This document shows, piece by piece, positions 36,301 to 43,738 of a stretch of DNA of 64,000 nt. The translations under genes were made by a program, and so were the position numbers. The stretch is taken from positions 1,178,001 through 1,242,000 of the forward strand of contig NZ_CP146284.1 in assembly GCF_023744375.2 (NCBI RefSeq), in the 5' to 3' direction. Below the pieces are notes generated by a model. That model ran no database searches, was not told where the DNA came from, and was given only the letters and a program-made list of their open reading frames with translations. Each line of letters opens with the position of its first letter. Position 1 is the first letter of the stretch. This DNA is from Parabacteroides sp. AD58. GTDB lineage: Bacteria > Bacteroidota > Bacteroidia > Bacteroidales > Tannerellaceae.

Positions 36301-37562
36301 AACACAACAGTGCTCCCAAAGAGAAGAAAGAAGCGACAGGTCTGCTGACCAGCCGCTCCGATCTGCGGCACAAGAAAATCCTGATTCCGTTCTTCACGCC
36401 ATTCATCTCGCCGCTGATACCGGCCATCATGAGCCTGGCAGGTTATGACGCCGAGAATCTGGCCCTCAGCAATACGGAGTCATGTGAATGGGGACTGAAA
36501 TACGCCAACAATGAAGTCTGCTATCCGGCTACGCTGATCGTGGGCGACGTGATCAAGGCCTTCAAGAGTGGCAAATACAATCCGGATGAAACCGTGGTAG
36601 CCATGACGCAGACCGGCGGACAATGCCGTGCCAGCAATTATATTTCGCTCATCAAGAAAGCCCTTGAAGAGGCCGGCTATCCTTCAACACCGGTGATTTC
36701 ACTCACCTTCGGTGGCTCGTTGGACGGCCGCCAGCCCGGATTCAAAGTCAACTGGCTGAAGATACTGCCCGTAGCCTTGCGTTCGGTACTTTATAGCGAC
36801 TGTATTTCAAAATTCTATTATGCCGCTGCCGTACGAGAAAAAGAACCCGGACAGGCAGCCCGCTTGCGCGATTTCTACCTGCAGGAAGGGGAAAAACTGA
36901 TCCGGGCGTACCGGACAAAAGACCTGCGCGCCTGTTTATCGGCTGCGGCCAGACAGTTCAACGAAATCTGCCAGGAACGGGAATGCCCGAAAGTAGGTGT
37001 CGTAGGAGAAATTTTCCTCAAATTCAATCCGTTTGCCCAGAAAAACGTCATTGAATGGCTCACTGAACAGGGCATAGAAGTCGTGCCCTCGGTACTGACC
37101 GATTTCTTCATGCAGAACTTCGTCAACCGGAAAGTCAGAGTAGAATCGTGTATCCAACAGCAATTCCTGCCCGACTTTGTCTATAAATCTGCTTATAAGA
37201 TTGTCGGCAAACAGATCGAGAAATTCAATCAGGTGGGTAAGGAATTCCGCTACTTCCTGCCATTCAAAGATATCTTTGAAGAAGCAGACGAAGCGCAAAA
37301 AGTCATCTCGCTCAATGCCCAGTTCGGAGAAGGCTGGCTGCTCCCGGCCGAAATCATGTCGTATGCACGCCAGGGCATTTACAACGTCATCAGCCTGCAA
37401 CCGTTTGGATGTATTGCCAATCACATTGTATCGAAAGGTATTGAGAAGCGGATCAAATCATTCTATCCCGAGATGAACATGCTGTCATTAGACTTCGACA
37501 GCGGCGTGAGCGATGTTAACATCACCAACCGCTTGCTGCTGTTCATCGATCATTTGAAATAG
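33366..37562 (+). CDS. Acyl-CoA dehydratase activase fusion (BadF/BcrA type, two ASKHA domains, DUF2229 and HgdB-like region)
   Basis: A 1398-residue cytoplasmic protein. Two tandem activase (ASKHA ATPase) domains lie at about 1-270 (GIDVGSTTVKVVVLDE, GGEDAKIVFF, CGVFCKTD) and 315-585 (GIDSGSTTTKIVAID, IGGQDMKAIF, CSSGCGSFIETFAN, GSRCTVFMNSKV). A Cys-rich segment (CKGCNNQCQ) follows, then a long DUF2229 and HgdB-like region with further Cys residues. Activases use ATP to drive electron transfer to 2-hydroxyacyl-CoA dehydratases, but free-standing giant fusions like this are widespread in anaerobes without a known substrate. Fe-S binding is inferred from the cysteines. It is monocistronic. Confidence 0.85.
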   Translation: MFKIGIDVGSTTVKVVVLDEQGNSLFSRYKRHHAKAGEVVASLLKELLEEKGDADVSVCITGSVGMGMSERYSLPFIQEVVAATRAIQKDYPQVASMIDIGGEDAKIVFFEKGEAADLRMNGNCAGGTGAFIDQMAVILGTDVDELNRMALKAQRIYPIASRCGVFCKTDIQNLIAKNVSREDIAASIFHAVAVQTVVTLAHGWDIKPPVLFCGGPLTFIPALRKAFVEYLHLQENDLILPANGTLLPATGAALSRTEKDPTCRLSDLITRLTTETNTTYHSYGLQPIFSSAADYENWEKRISSHQLQKSVFKPGKQDVFIGIDSGSTTTKIVAIDPDNRILFTFYKPNGGHAIETVAEGLNQLKEQCRQSQTILNIQGSCSTGYGEDLIKAAFQLDGGIVETMAHYMAAHYLDKDVSFILDIGGQDMKAIFVEEGIINRIEINEACSSGCGSFIETFANTLGYTARDFAQAACRSTQPCNLGSRCTVFMNSKVKQVLREGATVDDIAAGLAYSVVKNCLYKVLKLKDVSELGRHIVVQGGTMRNDAVVRALEQLTGAEVTRCDLPELMGAFGCALYAQKYHHTDISLDNILSQAEYTTHELHCKGCNNQCQVFRYRFANGQSYYSGNRCEKVFTNGAKEQPGENAYRFKNELLFGRAQTQVEHPLLTLGIPRSLNMYENFPFWHTLFTACGIQVQLSAESDYAAYERNARMVMSDNICFPAKLVHAHVQNLIEQKVDRIFLPFVIFERKGDEQNSYNCPVVTGYSEVVKSVQAEGIPIDSPAISFKNRKLLYKQCSKYLTKLGVDENTIKAAFEKATREQESFGHTLAEHNRQLLEQTRKKGRWAVLLAGRPYHTDMLIQHKISEILAEMGIDVITDDVVREQTQPLEDDVHFLAQWSYPNRILKAAQWSIEQGQDVQFIEMTSFGCGPDAFLVDEVRDVLIRNGKTFTLLKLDDINNIGSMKLRVRSLIESMKLFHEHNSAPKEKKEATGLLTSRSDLRHKKILIPFFTPFISPLIPAIMSLAGYDAENLALSNTESCEWGLKYANNEVCYPATLIVGDVIKAFKSGKYNPDETVVAMTQTGGQCRASNYISLIKKALEEAGYPSTPVISLTFGGSLDGRQPGFKVNWLKILPVALRSVLYSDCISKFYYAAAVREKEPGQAARLRDFYLQEGEKLIRAYRTKDLRACLSAAARQFNEICQERECPKVGVVGEIFLKFNPFAQKNVIEWLTEQGIEVVPSVLTDFFMQNFVNRKVRVESCIQQQFLPDFVYKSAYKIVGKQIEKFNQVGKEFRYFLPFKDIFEEADEAQKVISLNAQFGEGWLLPAEIMSYARQGIYNVISLQPFGCIANHIVSKGIEKRIKSFYPEMNMLSLDFDSGVSDVNITNRLLLFIDHLK

Positions 37563-37593
37563 GACAGCTCTCCAGAACAGAACTGTTCACCAT

Positions 37594-37640
37594 AAAAAAA
37601 CCGGACCGCCGTTTTTATCGAATAGCGGACCGGTTTTTTA
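37594..37640. terminator. Strong terminator hairpin after the activase
   Basis: AAAAAACCGGACCGC pairs with GCGGACCGGTTTTTT with one mismatch; A and T runs on the two sides make it usable in both directions. Confidence 0.8.
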
Positions 37641-37722
37641 TATCCAGACTTCTTCTCTCCTTCCTTTTCACCCCAAGAAGTACCCACAAAAATCCAGTTG
37701 AAAAAGGTCGGTTCTTTTCTTC

Positions 37723-37740
37723 AAAAGCCGGCGCATTTTT
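37723..37740. repeat. Single GCCGGCG-type interspersed element
   Basis: AAAAGCCGGCGCATTTTT matches the unit of the arrays at 53923-54010 and 62233-62313, as a single copy. Confidence 0.55.
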
Positions 37741-37806
37741 CTCTTTTTCTGCCTATGAAATGAACAATTCACAAGGTGATTTCAGACGGAAAAGGTTCCA
37801 AAAAGC

Positions 37807-37844
37807 CCGAAAAGTTCAAAAAGTTCAAAAAGTTCACTGTGCCC
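37807..37844. repeat. Left arm of a perfect 38-bp inverted repeat
   Basis: This arm contains three direct GTTCAAAAA-type units. It is the exact reverse complement of 38489-38526, and pairing extends a few more bases with one mismatch. The arms enclose the lipoprotein gene at 37897-38295. Confidence 0.85.
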
Positions 37845-37896
37845 CTGGCGGAATAATCAAGATTATCGCACTCAAAATGCAGCTACAAAGCCTGAA

Positions 37897-38295
37897 TTAT
37901 TCATAAGTATAAGTTTTTACAACTGTGCTCGGGAGTTCCTCATCAGGTGAAGACGTGGTACCAACAGTCTTTCTGATTTCAACATAGCCTTTCAAAGAAG
38001 GATACAGGGCCTGATGCTTTTCGAACACCTTATCGCAAGCCTCTATAACTTCAGCATCCTTGTCTGCCGTACAGAAGCTACCACCCATCACTTGCTTGAG
38101 CGCAGTACTATAATCTGAAATAGCTTTTACGGGAGCTGATAAAGCATCCTCTCCCGACGCTGTCAAGGACGTTGCAGTATCATAAGTTACCACATACAGC
38201 TCATCATCATCGCTTGAACATGCCGTGAAGCCAATAGCCAAAGCCATTACCCATACAAGCAGAGCCATTCTCTTAAACACATCTTTAGTTTTCAT
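37897..38295 (-). CDS. Small lipoprotein of unknown function
   Basis: A 132-residue exported lipoprotein: basic N-terminus, hydrophobic core, lipobox GFTAC, then SSDDDE. The mature part has helical character and two Cys, with no family I recognise. It is the only gene inside a 38-bp inverted repeat, and its own -7 box (TAGCTTTG on the minus strand, 38325-38332) lies within the same segment. Inversion would therefore move gene and promoter together. It could be a cargo gene of a small element. Confidence 0.65.
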   Translation of the reverse strand: MKTKDVFKRMALLVWVMALAIGFTACSSDDDELYVVTYDTATSLTASGEDALSAPVKAISDYSTALKQVMGGSFCTADKDAEVIEACDKVFEKHQALYPSLKGYVEIRKTVGTTSSPDEELPSTVVKTYTYE

Positions 38296-38324
38296 CTTGT
38301 TTTTCGCTTAATTTAATTCGGCCG

Positions 38325-38332
38325 CAAAGCTA
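38325..38332 (-). promoter_or_regulatory. -7 box of the small lipoprotein gene
   Basis: TAGCTTTG on the minus strand fits TAnnTTTG, 30 nt before the start; no clear -33 box. Confidence 0.4.
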
Positions 38333-38488
38333 CAAAAATCAGGGGAAGAATAATCTATCACTCATGAAAACTTTCGCAAGTGACAGGCCACAAGCACGAT
38401 TAATAATCCCCTGGGCAAAGCAGGCTTGCATACGCTTCCACATCCTTGCTGCCATGAATGCCTGCTTACACTTCGGTTCATCCGTGGA

Positions 38489-38526
38489 GGGCACAGTGAA
38501 CTTTTTGAACTTTTTGAACTTTTCGG
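38489..38526. repeat. Right arm of the 38-bp inverted repeat
   Basis: Exact reverse complement of 37807-37844. The DNA between 38333 and 38573 otherwise shows no gene that I can support; an open minus-strand frame there lacks family features. Confidence 0.85.
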
Positions 38527-38573
38527 ACTTGAATGACCGGATTCTTGCCTGAAAATCCCAACCACCCATTCTC

Positions 38574-38795
38574 TTGCTGGAGTGTTTAGCAGAAGAGACC
38601 TTTGCTCCACCTAGAAGTGTCTGCCGCAGGTTGCGTATCAGTCCGAGAACCTTGCAGACCCTGAGGGATAACGGAACGCTTGCCTTTACCAAAATCGGAA
38701 ACCGGACTTACTACCGTCCCGATGACGTAGAGCATGTGGTCGGAAACGTGGAAGATAAACGCAAGGAAGCCCGTTGGAAAGGCAAGACCATTTGA
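38574..38795 (+). pseudogene. Truncated excisionase-like HTH gene
   Basis: Reading from a TTG at 38574 gives 73 residues with the MerR/excisionase-type HTH RRLRISPRTLQTLRDNGTLAFTKIGNRTYYRPDDVEHV. This is typical of the HTH_17 proteins carried by Bacteroidales mobilizable elements. Full proteins have about 30 more residues with a coiled coil before the HTH; these are missing. The frame runs through TTTGCTCCACCT (38601-38612), also found at 44449 and 44474, so the 5' part may have been replaced at an attachment-like site. Function is doubtful. Confidence 0.6.
38601..38612 (+). repeat. Candidate attachment-site repeat, left copy
   Basis: TTTGCTCCACCT occurs here and, in the same orientation, at 44449-44460 and 44474-44485 beyond the integrase. 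The copies bracket the HTH, conflict operon and integrase genes. Twelve bases alone are weak proof of att sites. Confidence 0.35.
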
Positions 38796-38836
38796 GTGAG
38801 TTTCAAGAATAGTGTATAACCCAATATCAAACATGT

Positions 38837-39139
38837 ATGAGTAATGAAATCAGAGAAAAGGACCATGAGTGGGTAAAGGCGTTCCACTCGAATTTCGACA
38901 GACTGTTGGCTCTGCTCGAGAAGTTGTTGGAGAAACGGCAACCGTCTGCCTATGGCGATGAACTGCTGACGGACAAGGAAGTGGCATACCTGCTGAAAGT
39001 GAGCCGGAGGACTTTGCAGGACTACCGCAACAACGGTATTCTGCCTTACACACAAGTAGGCGGTAAGATTCTCTACCGGGCTTCCGACATAGAAAAGACA
39101 CTGATGAAAGGATACAAGGAGACATACAGGAACAGGTAA
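38837..39139 (+). CDS. Helix-turn-helix (excisionase-like) protein
   Basis: A 100-residue protein with an N-terminal coiled coil (FDRLLALLEKLLEKR, residues 20-34) and a C-terminal HTH_17/MerR-like domain (LLTDKEVAYLLKVSRRTLQDYRNNGILPYTQVGGKILYRASDIEKTL). Tandem genes of this type precede cargo in Bacteroidales integrative and mobilizable elements, where they act in excision or element gene control. It appears complete, unlike the HTH gene upstream. Confidence 0.8.
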   Translation: MSNEIREKDHEWVKAFHSNFDRLLALLEKLLEKRQPSAYGDELLTDKEVAYLLKVSRRTLQDYRNNGILPYTQVGGKILYRASDIEKTLMKGYKETYRNR

Positions 39140-39234
39140 TAATGGATATGTTTGTCTTGCTGTATAATCTGCATCATTTGTCTATGAAATGGTGCAGATT
39201 TTTGCTATAGCTCATATTATATATAAATCGCTAC

Positions 39235-39289
39235 TATAGATTAATTTATCTATATTCTATAATTATAGACTATTTAATCTATAATTTTG
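39235..39289 (+). promoter_or_regulatory. Promoter and dyad operator of the conflict operon
   Basis: The -7 box TAATTTTG (39282-39289) lies 40 nt before the SatD-like gene. A perfect palindrome CTATAATTATAG (39257-39268) covers the usual -33 position. Arms TATAGATTAA (39235-39244) and TTAATCTATA (39274-39283) flank it nearly symmetrically. The structure suggests tight control by a dimeric DNA-binding protein, possibly the HTH of the SatD-like protein or the upstream HTH gene. Confidence 0.5.
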
Positions 39290-39328
39290 GCGAAATAAAA
39301 GAAAATTCATACATTCGTCATCAAATCA

Positions 39329-40000
39329 ATGAACTATAATATGTTTGCAACAATTTCAGCGGATATAGTAGCATCCACTTCCTTGTCTGTGAATGAAACT
39401 ATAGGATTAAAGCAAAGGATAGAATCATTATTTGGCTTGCTAAAAGTGAGTTATCCTGATTTTGAAGGTCGCCAAATAAAAGGGGACTATATAGAGTGTG
39501 TAATGCAAAATGTATCAAACGTATTCCGGATAGCCTTTATAATCAAATCCTGCATCAAATCTTTTTCCACAGCTAAAAATGAAAAGACGAAAAATTTCCA
39601 TACATACGGAATACGGATAGCCATTGGTATCGGAGGTATGAGAATCGTGAATACCGAACAAGGCATTTGGGATGGTGAGGCCATATATCTATCAGGACGT
39701 GCGCTTGAGGAAATGAGTTCCCTGAATAAGGGAACGATGTCTGTTCATACAAGTAAAAAGCAATTATCTGCCCCTTTACAAACTATAGCCCTATTGACCG
39801 ATGCCATATTAAATGATATGACTATGCGCCAAAGTGAAGTCGTTTACTATAAACTACTTGGTTTCAAAGAGGCAGACATTGCCAAGAAACTGGGTATATC
39901 CCAAGCCAGTGTAAATAATGCTTCTACAGCTACAAAATGGTATTGTATAGAAGAATCCATAAAATATTTTGAACAGATAAATTTTGAAGAATATGAATAG
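39329..40000 (+). CDS. SatD-like protein with nucleotide-cyclase-like motifs and C-terminal HTH
   Basis: A 223-residue cytoplasmic protein (a start at 39341 is also possible). Residues 5-130 show the pattern of the class III nucleotide cyclase fold: SADIVAST (10-17), GDYIECV (52-58), RIAIGIGG (96-103) and GEAIYLSGRALE (116-127). This agrees with the SatD family as I recall it. Residues about 167-205 form an HTH of the sigma region 4 or LuxR kind (EADIAKKLGISQASVNNAS). The gene begins a three-gene operon, overlapping the DUF3307 gene by 8 nt. SatD-DUF3307 pairs are known; coupling to a primase-helicase is what stands out. Whether it makes a nucleotide signal is unknown. Confidence 0.65.
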   Translation: MNYNMFATISADIVASTSLSVNETIGLKQRIESLFGLLKVSYPDFEGRQIKGDYIECVMQNVSNVFRIAFIIKSCIKSFSTAKNEKTKNFHTYGIRIAIGIGGMRIVNTEQGIWDGEAIYLSGRALEEMSSLNKGTMSVHTSKKQLSAPLQTIALLTDAILNDMTMRQSEVVYYKLLGFKEADIAKKLGISQASVNNASTATKWYCIEESIKYFEQINFEEYE

Positions 40001-40685
40001 TTGGTTGTTTTTAAGTCTGTTATTGGCACATGTTATAGGTGATTTTTACCTGCAAAATGATAAATACTGTGCACAGAAAGAGGAAAGGAAATTCAAAAGC
40101 TGGTTTCTGTATGTGCATTCGCTTATCATAGGCGGGGTGTCATGGGCAGCTGTTCCTGTTTATGAATTCAGATTTTATGCCCTTGCCATTGCTTTTTCTC
40201 ATCTGGTGATAGATGTTATCAAAACATATAGCCCCAAAGGATTATGGAATTTTGTGATTGATCAGATTTCTCATTTGGCGATACTGATTATAGTAACATT
40301 TTCCTTTGACACTACAACAAAGTTGCCAATCCAATCAATGGATTACAATGGCAGTTACTCTATACCTCTGTTCATATTGGCGTTACTATTGTGCATCAAG
40401 CCTGCAAACATCCTGATTAAGTTGGTCTTAAAGAAATATCAAGTTGGAGAGACACCGTCTTGTGAAAATATCAAAAATGCAGGAGCGTTAATTGGAAATT
40501 TAGAGCGTATTCTTACAATCATATTCGTTATCATTGGACAATATGAAGCAATCGGTTTTATTATAGCGGCAAAATCCATACTTCGATTCAAAGACACGGA
40601 TACAGCAAAAACAGAATATGTCCTTGCCGGAACGTTTCTGAGTTTTGGAATTGCATTGCTGTGTGGTTTAATGGCAACAAAATAA
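39993..40685 (+). CDS. DUF3307 integral membrane protein
   Basis: A 230-residue protein with about six hydrophobic segments. The N-terminus has the DUF3307 signature (LLLAHVIGDFYLQNDKYCAQKE), followed by VHSLIIGGVSWAA and SHLVIDVIK with the conserved His and Asp residues within the membrane. The ATG at 39993 overlaps the SatD-like stop; an upstream TTG at 39984 is possible. It ends 3 nt before the primase-helicase gene. In this context it could be a membrane effector or anchor; no activity is proven for the family. Confidence 0.75.
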   Translation: MNSWLFLSLLLAHVIGDFYLQNDKYCAQKEERKFKSWFLYVHSLIIGGVSWAAVPVYEFRFYALAIAFSHLVIDVIKTYSPKGLWNFVIDQISHLAILIIVTFSFDTTTKLPIQSMDYNGSYSIPLFILALLLCIKPANILIKLVLKKYQVGETPSCENIKNAGALIGNLERILTIIFVIIGQYEAIGFIIAAKSILRFKDTDTAKTEYVLAGTFLSFGIALLCGLMATK

Positions 40686-40688
40686 CAG

Positions 40689-43583
40689 ATGGACAATTTT
40701 CAAGAGAAATACAATGCGCTTGTCATTAAATACAATGCCCTGCTTGCCGAAAATGAAGAACTGAAGTCAATACTTTCACAGCATGGTATAGTGTATTCCT
40801 CCATCAAACGTGCTGATGAAAGTACAGTATTTTCTTCCATAATATATCCTCCAATCAAACTATCTCTTGATGAGAAAATAGCATTGTTCCGTAACTTTTT
40901 CAAGGGACGAGATGATGTATTTGCACGACGATGGTTCAACAAAGCCACAGAAAAGGGTGGTTACCAACCAGTATGTATCAACGAATGGCGCAGAGGAATA
41001 TGTGACAAGAAAAAGCATAAATGTGCAGAGTGTCCTAACCGCAATTTTGCCCCGTTAACCCATCAAGACATATACCGACATCTGGAAGGCAAGGATGAGA
41101 ACGGATGCGATGTTATCGGTCTGTACGTCGTTACTTCTGATCATAAATGTTCTTTCCTGTGTGCTGATTTTGATGACAAAAATTGCACTCATGGATATAA
41201 GAACGATGTATTGGCATTTATTTCCATTTGTAGAGAGTGGAGAATTCCGTTCAGTATAGAACGCTCACGCTCTGGAAATGGTGCGCATGTGTGGATTTTC
41301 TTTAATGAACCCATACCGGCCTGTAAAGTAAGGAAATTAGGCAATACAATTCTTACGGAAGCCATGAAGCGCAATGGACGGATTACATTCGATTCATACG
41401 ATCGTTTCTTTCCCAATCAGGATAAAGTACCGGAAGGCAGATTCGGCAATCTCATTGCGTTACCATTGCAGGGAAAAGCCAGGAAAGCAGGAAACAGCGT
41501 TTTTGTAGATGAGCAGTTTCTTCCGTTCCACGATCAATGGGCATACCTATACAATGTAAGAAAAATAGATGAAGGTACCGTAGATGCATTATTGACACAG
41601 CATCAGCAGGAAGATTTTGGAACATTGGCCACATCTTCGGAAAATAAACTGTGGGAAATACCAGTCATACAAGATGTGACCCAGGAAGACTTTAACGGCA
41701 GACTTATAATACATAAATCAGACAGGATATATATTCCTTTAAAATCTATTTCAGATAAGGTTAGTAATCATTTGAAACATATTGCGGCGTTCAAAAATCC
41801 TGAATTCTACAGCAAACAGGCGATGCGTATTTCCACATATAACATTCCTCGTATTATCTGCCGTGCAGATTTTACCGATGAATATCTTGCAATGCCTCGG
41901 GGGTGTGAGGATGCCATTATCAACATGCTGTATTCTCTCAAAATTGATTATGAAATAGTTGATAATACAAATCATGGTAAACCTATTGGCGTAACATTCA
42001 AAGGAAAGGAACGCGATGAACAGTTGGACGCTATCAATGCCCTCATGCCATTTTCCAACGGTGTGTTGTCTGCAACGACAGCCTTTGGAAAGACTATTAC
42101 AGCCGCGGCTCTGATTGCCCGAAGAAAGACAAATACACTTATTCTGGTACACTCCAAGGCATTGCTTATGCAATGGCATGAACGTCTGTCAGAATTTCTT
42201 GACATAGATTTTACAGAAGATGAGATTTCCAAGAACCGAGGAAGGAAGAAGGCATTTTCTCCAGTCGGGTGTCTTGATTCTACCTCTAACACGTTGCATG
42301 GTGTTATTGATATAGCCCTTATGCAGTCGTGTTTTGAAAATGACGAAGTCAAGCCTTTTGTAAAAGGATACGGGATGGTCATTGTAGACGAGTGTCATCA
42401 CGTATCTTCCATAACATTTGAGAATGTATTAAAACACGTTACGGCACATTATGTCTATGGACTTACTGCCACTCCAATCCGTAAAGATGGTTTGCAGCCT
42501 ATTATCTTTATGCAATGCGGTCCGATTCGTTTTTCTGCCGATGCCAAGGCACAGATACAGAAGCAGTCGCTCCAACGTTATCTTGTGCCGAGATTTACAT
42601 CTTATAGACCTGTTACCGATGATAAACAATCGTTTACGGCACTATCACAATCCCTCGTTGAATCGAAAATACGGAATAATCTTATAATAGAGGATGTTCT
42701 TAATGTCGTGGCTGCAGGCCGAACACCTATAATACTTACTGCCAGAACTTCTCATGTAGAATTGCTTGCCGAAATGTTGAAGCAGCATGTAGCCAACATC
42801 ATACAACTCACAGGAAAAGGGACTGCAAAAAATAGGAGAGAAACGCTACAAAAGTTACAGGATATACCCAAAGATGCCCCTCTTGTAATAGTAGCCACGG
42901 GAAAATATGTAGGAGAGGGATTTGACTATCCACGACTTGATACACTGTTTTTGGCACTGCCAATCTCATGGAAAGGATTGGTGGCACAATATGCCGGACG
43001 TTTGCACCGTGAGAATGAGGGGAAAAAAGATGTCCGTATTTACGACTATATTGATATACACGAACCTGTTTGTGAGAGCATGTATCGTAAACGCCTGAAA
43101 GGATACTCTGCCATCGGTTATCGTGTACTGTCAAAAGATAATCCGACATTGTTTGATGACACAGAAAACTTGTACACATCGTCATGTGAAGGACAGATTT
43201 TCAATGGCAGTACGTTCCGCTTGGCATTTATGGAAAATTTGAAAAGTTTAAGACAATCTATTGTCATATCCTCTCCAAAACTCTATCGTACAGAACGAAA
43301 CACATTTGTTAAAACACTCAGAGAGTTTCATGCGAGTGGTATTCAAGTATCAATTCTCACATCAGAGGAAAACAGTCAGACGGATTATCTAAAAAGTTTG
43401 GGATTATATGTAAAGATTGTACCGAAACTATCATTATCCTCGTGCGTCATAGATAAGTCCACAGTCTGGTATGGCAGTATCAATATACTTGGCTATGTAA
43501 CAGAGGAAGACAATATAATTAAAATCACAGATGTGAAACTTGCAAATGAGCTACTTGATGTCATTTACAATAGCGGAAAATAG
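40689..43583 (+). CDS. Primase-helicase-PLD protein of TOTE conflict type
   Basis: A 964-residue multidomain protein. In order: coiled coil (5-30); archaeo-eukaryotic primase-like domain (about 60-310) with a Cys cluster (96, 105, 112, 115), catalytic-type DFD (160-162) and SGNGAHVW (195-202); SF2 helicase with Walker A TTAFGKT near 465, DECH at 567-570, LTATPIRKDG, and motif VI QYAGRLHR. The C-terminus (about 855-960) resembles a phospholipase D domain (VIDKSTVWYGSINILGY). In relatives that I recall an H-x-N/K precedes VID; here that His is replaced by Ser, so nuclease activity is doubtful. Related proteins occur in TOTE conflict systems and are linked to selfish elements. Confidence 0.82.
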   Translation: MDNFQEKYNALVIKYNALLAENEELKSILSQHGIVYSSIKRADESTVFSSIIYPPIKLSLDEKIALFRNFFKGRDDVFARRWFNKATEKGGYQPVCINEWRRGICDKKKHKCAECPNRNFAPLTHQDIYRHLEGKDENGCDVIGLYVVTSDHKCSFLCADFDDKNCTHGYKNDVLAFISICREWRIPFSIERSRSGNGAHVWIFFNEPIPACKVRKLGNTILTEAMKRNGRITFDSYDRFFPNQDKVPEGRFGNLIALPLQGKARKAGNSVFVDEQFLPFHDQWAYLYNVRKIDEGTVDALLTQHQQEDFGTLATSSENKLWEIPVIQDVTQEDFNGRLIIHKSDRIYIPLKSISDKVSNHLKHIAAFKNPEFYSKQAMRISTYNIPRIICRADFTDEYLAMPRGCEDAIINMLYSLKIDYEIVDNTNHGKPIGVTFKGKERDEQLDAINALMPFSNGVLSATTAFGKTITAAALIARRKTNTLILVHSKALLMQWHERLSEFLDIDFTEDEISKNRGRKKAFSPVGCLDSTSNTLHGVIDIALMQSCFENDEVKPFVKGYGMVIVDECHHVSSITFENVLKHVTAHYVYGLTATPIRKDGLQPIIFMQCGPIRFSADAKAQIQKQSLQRYLVPRFTSYRPVTDDKQSFTALSQSLVESKIRNNLIIEDVLNVVAAGRTPIILTARTSHVELLAEMLKQHVANIIQLTGKGTAKNRRETLQKLQDIPKDAPLVIVATGKYVGEGFDYPRLDTLFLALPISWKGLVAQYAGRLHRENEGKKDVRIYDYIDIHEPVCESMYRKRLKGYSAIGYRVLSKDNPTLFDDTENLYTSSCEGQIFNGSTFRLAFMENLKSLRQSIVISSPKLYRTERNTFVKTLREFHASGIQVSILTSEENSQTDYLKSLGLYVKIVPKLSLSSCVIDKSTVWYGSINILGYVTEEDNIIKITDVKLANELLDVIYNSGK

Positions 43584-43738
43584 AAAAAACAAATAAGTGG
43601 AAAAAATCATCGTTTTACTCTCGCATGACAGTATCCCAAATATGATGACTCTTGCCGAACAGATGAGAATAACAGCCAAAGTCGCAGAAAACAAAAATTG
43701 ATTTTTCTGGAGGGAGCGCAGTTTACCGTCTGCCCATT

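Larger units (their letters stand above)
37563..37896. other. Intergenic region downstream of the activase
   Basis: It holds a terminator hairpin (37594-37640), one AAAAGCCGGCGCATTTTT repeat element (37723-37740) and the left arm of a 38-bp inverted repeat (37807-37844). No gene is supported. Confidence 0.6.

Noticed and set aside
37563..37896. Riboswitch or structured RNA after the activase gene
   Set aside because: Visible structure is explained by the terminator hairpin and repeat elements; no known riboswitch core recognised.
38339..38692. Minus-strand 117-codon frame at the left edge of the island
   Set aside because: It crosses the inverted-repeat arm and overlaps the HTH gene in antisense; no recognisable family.
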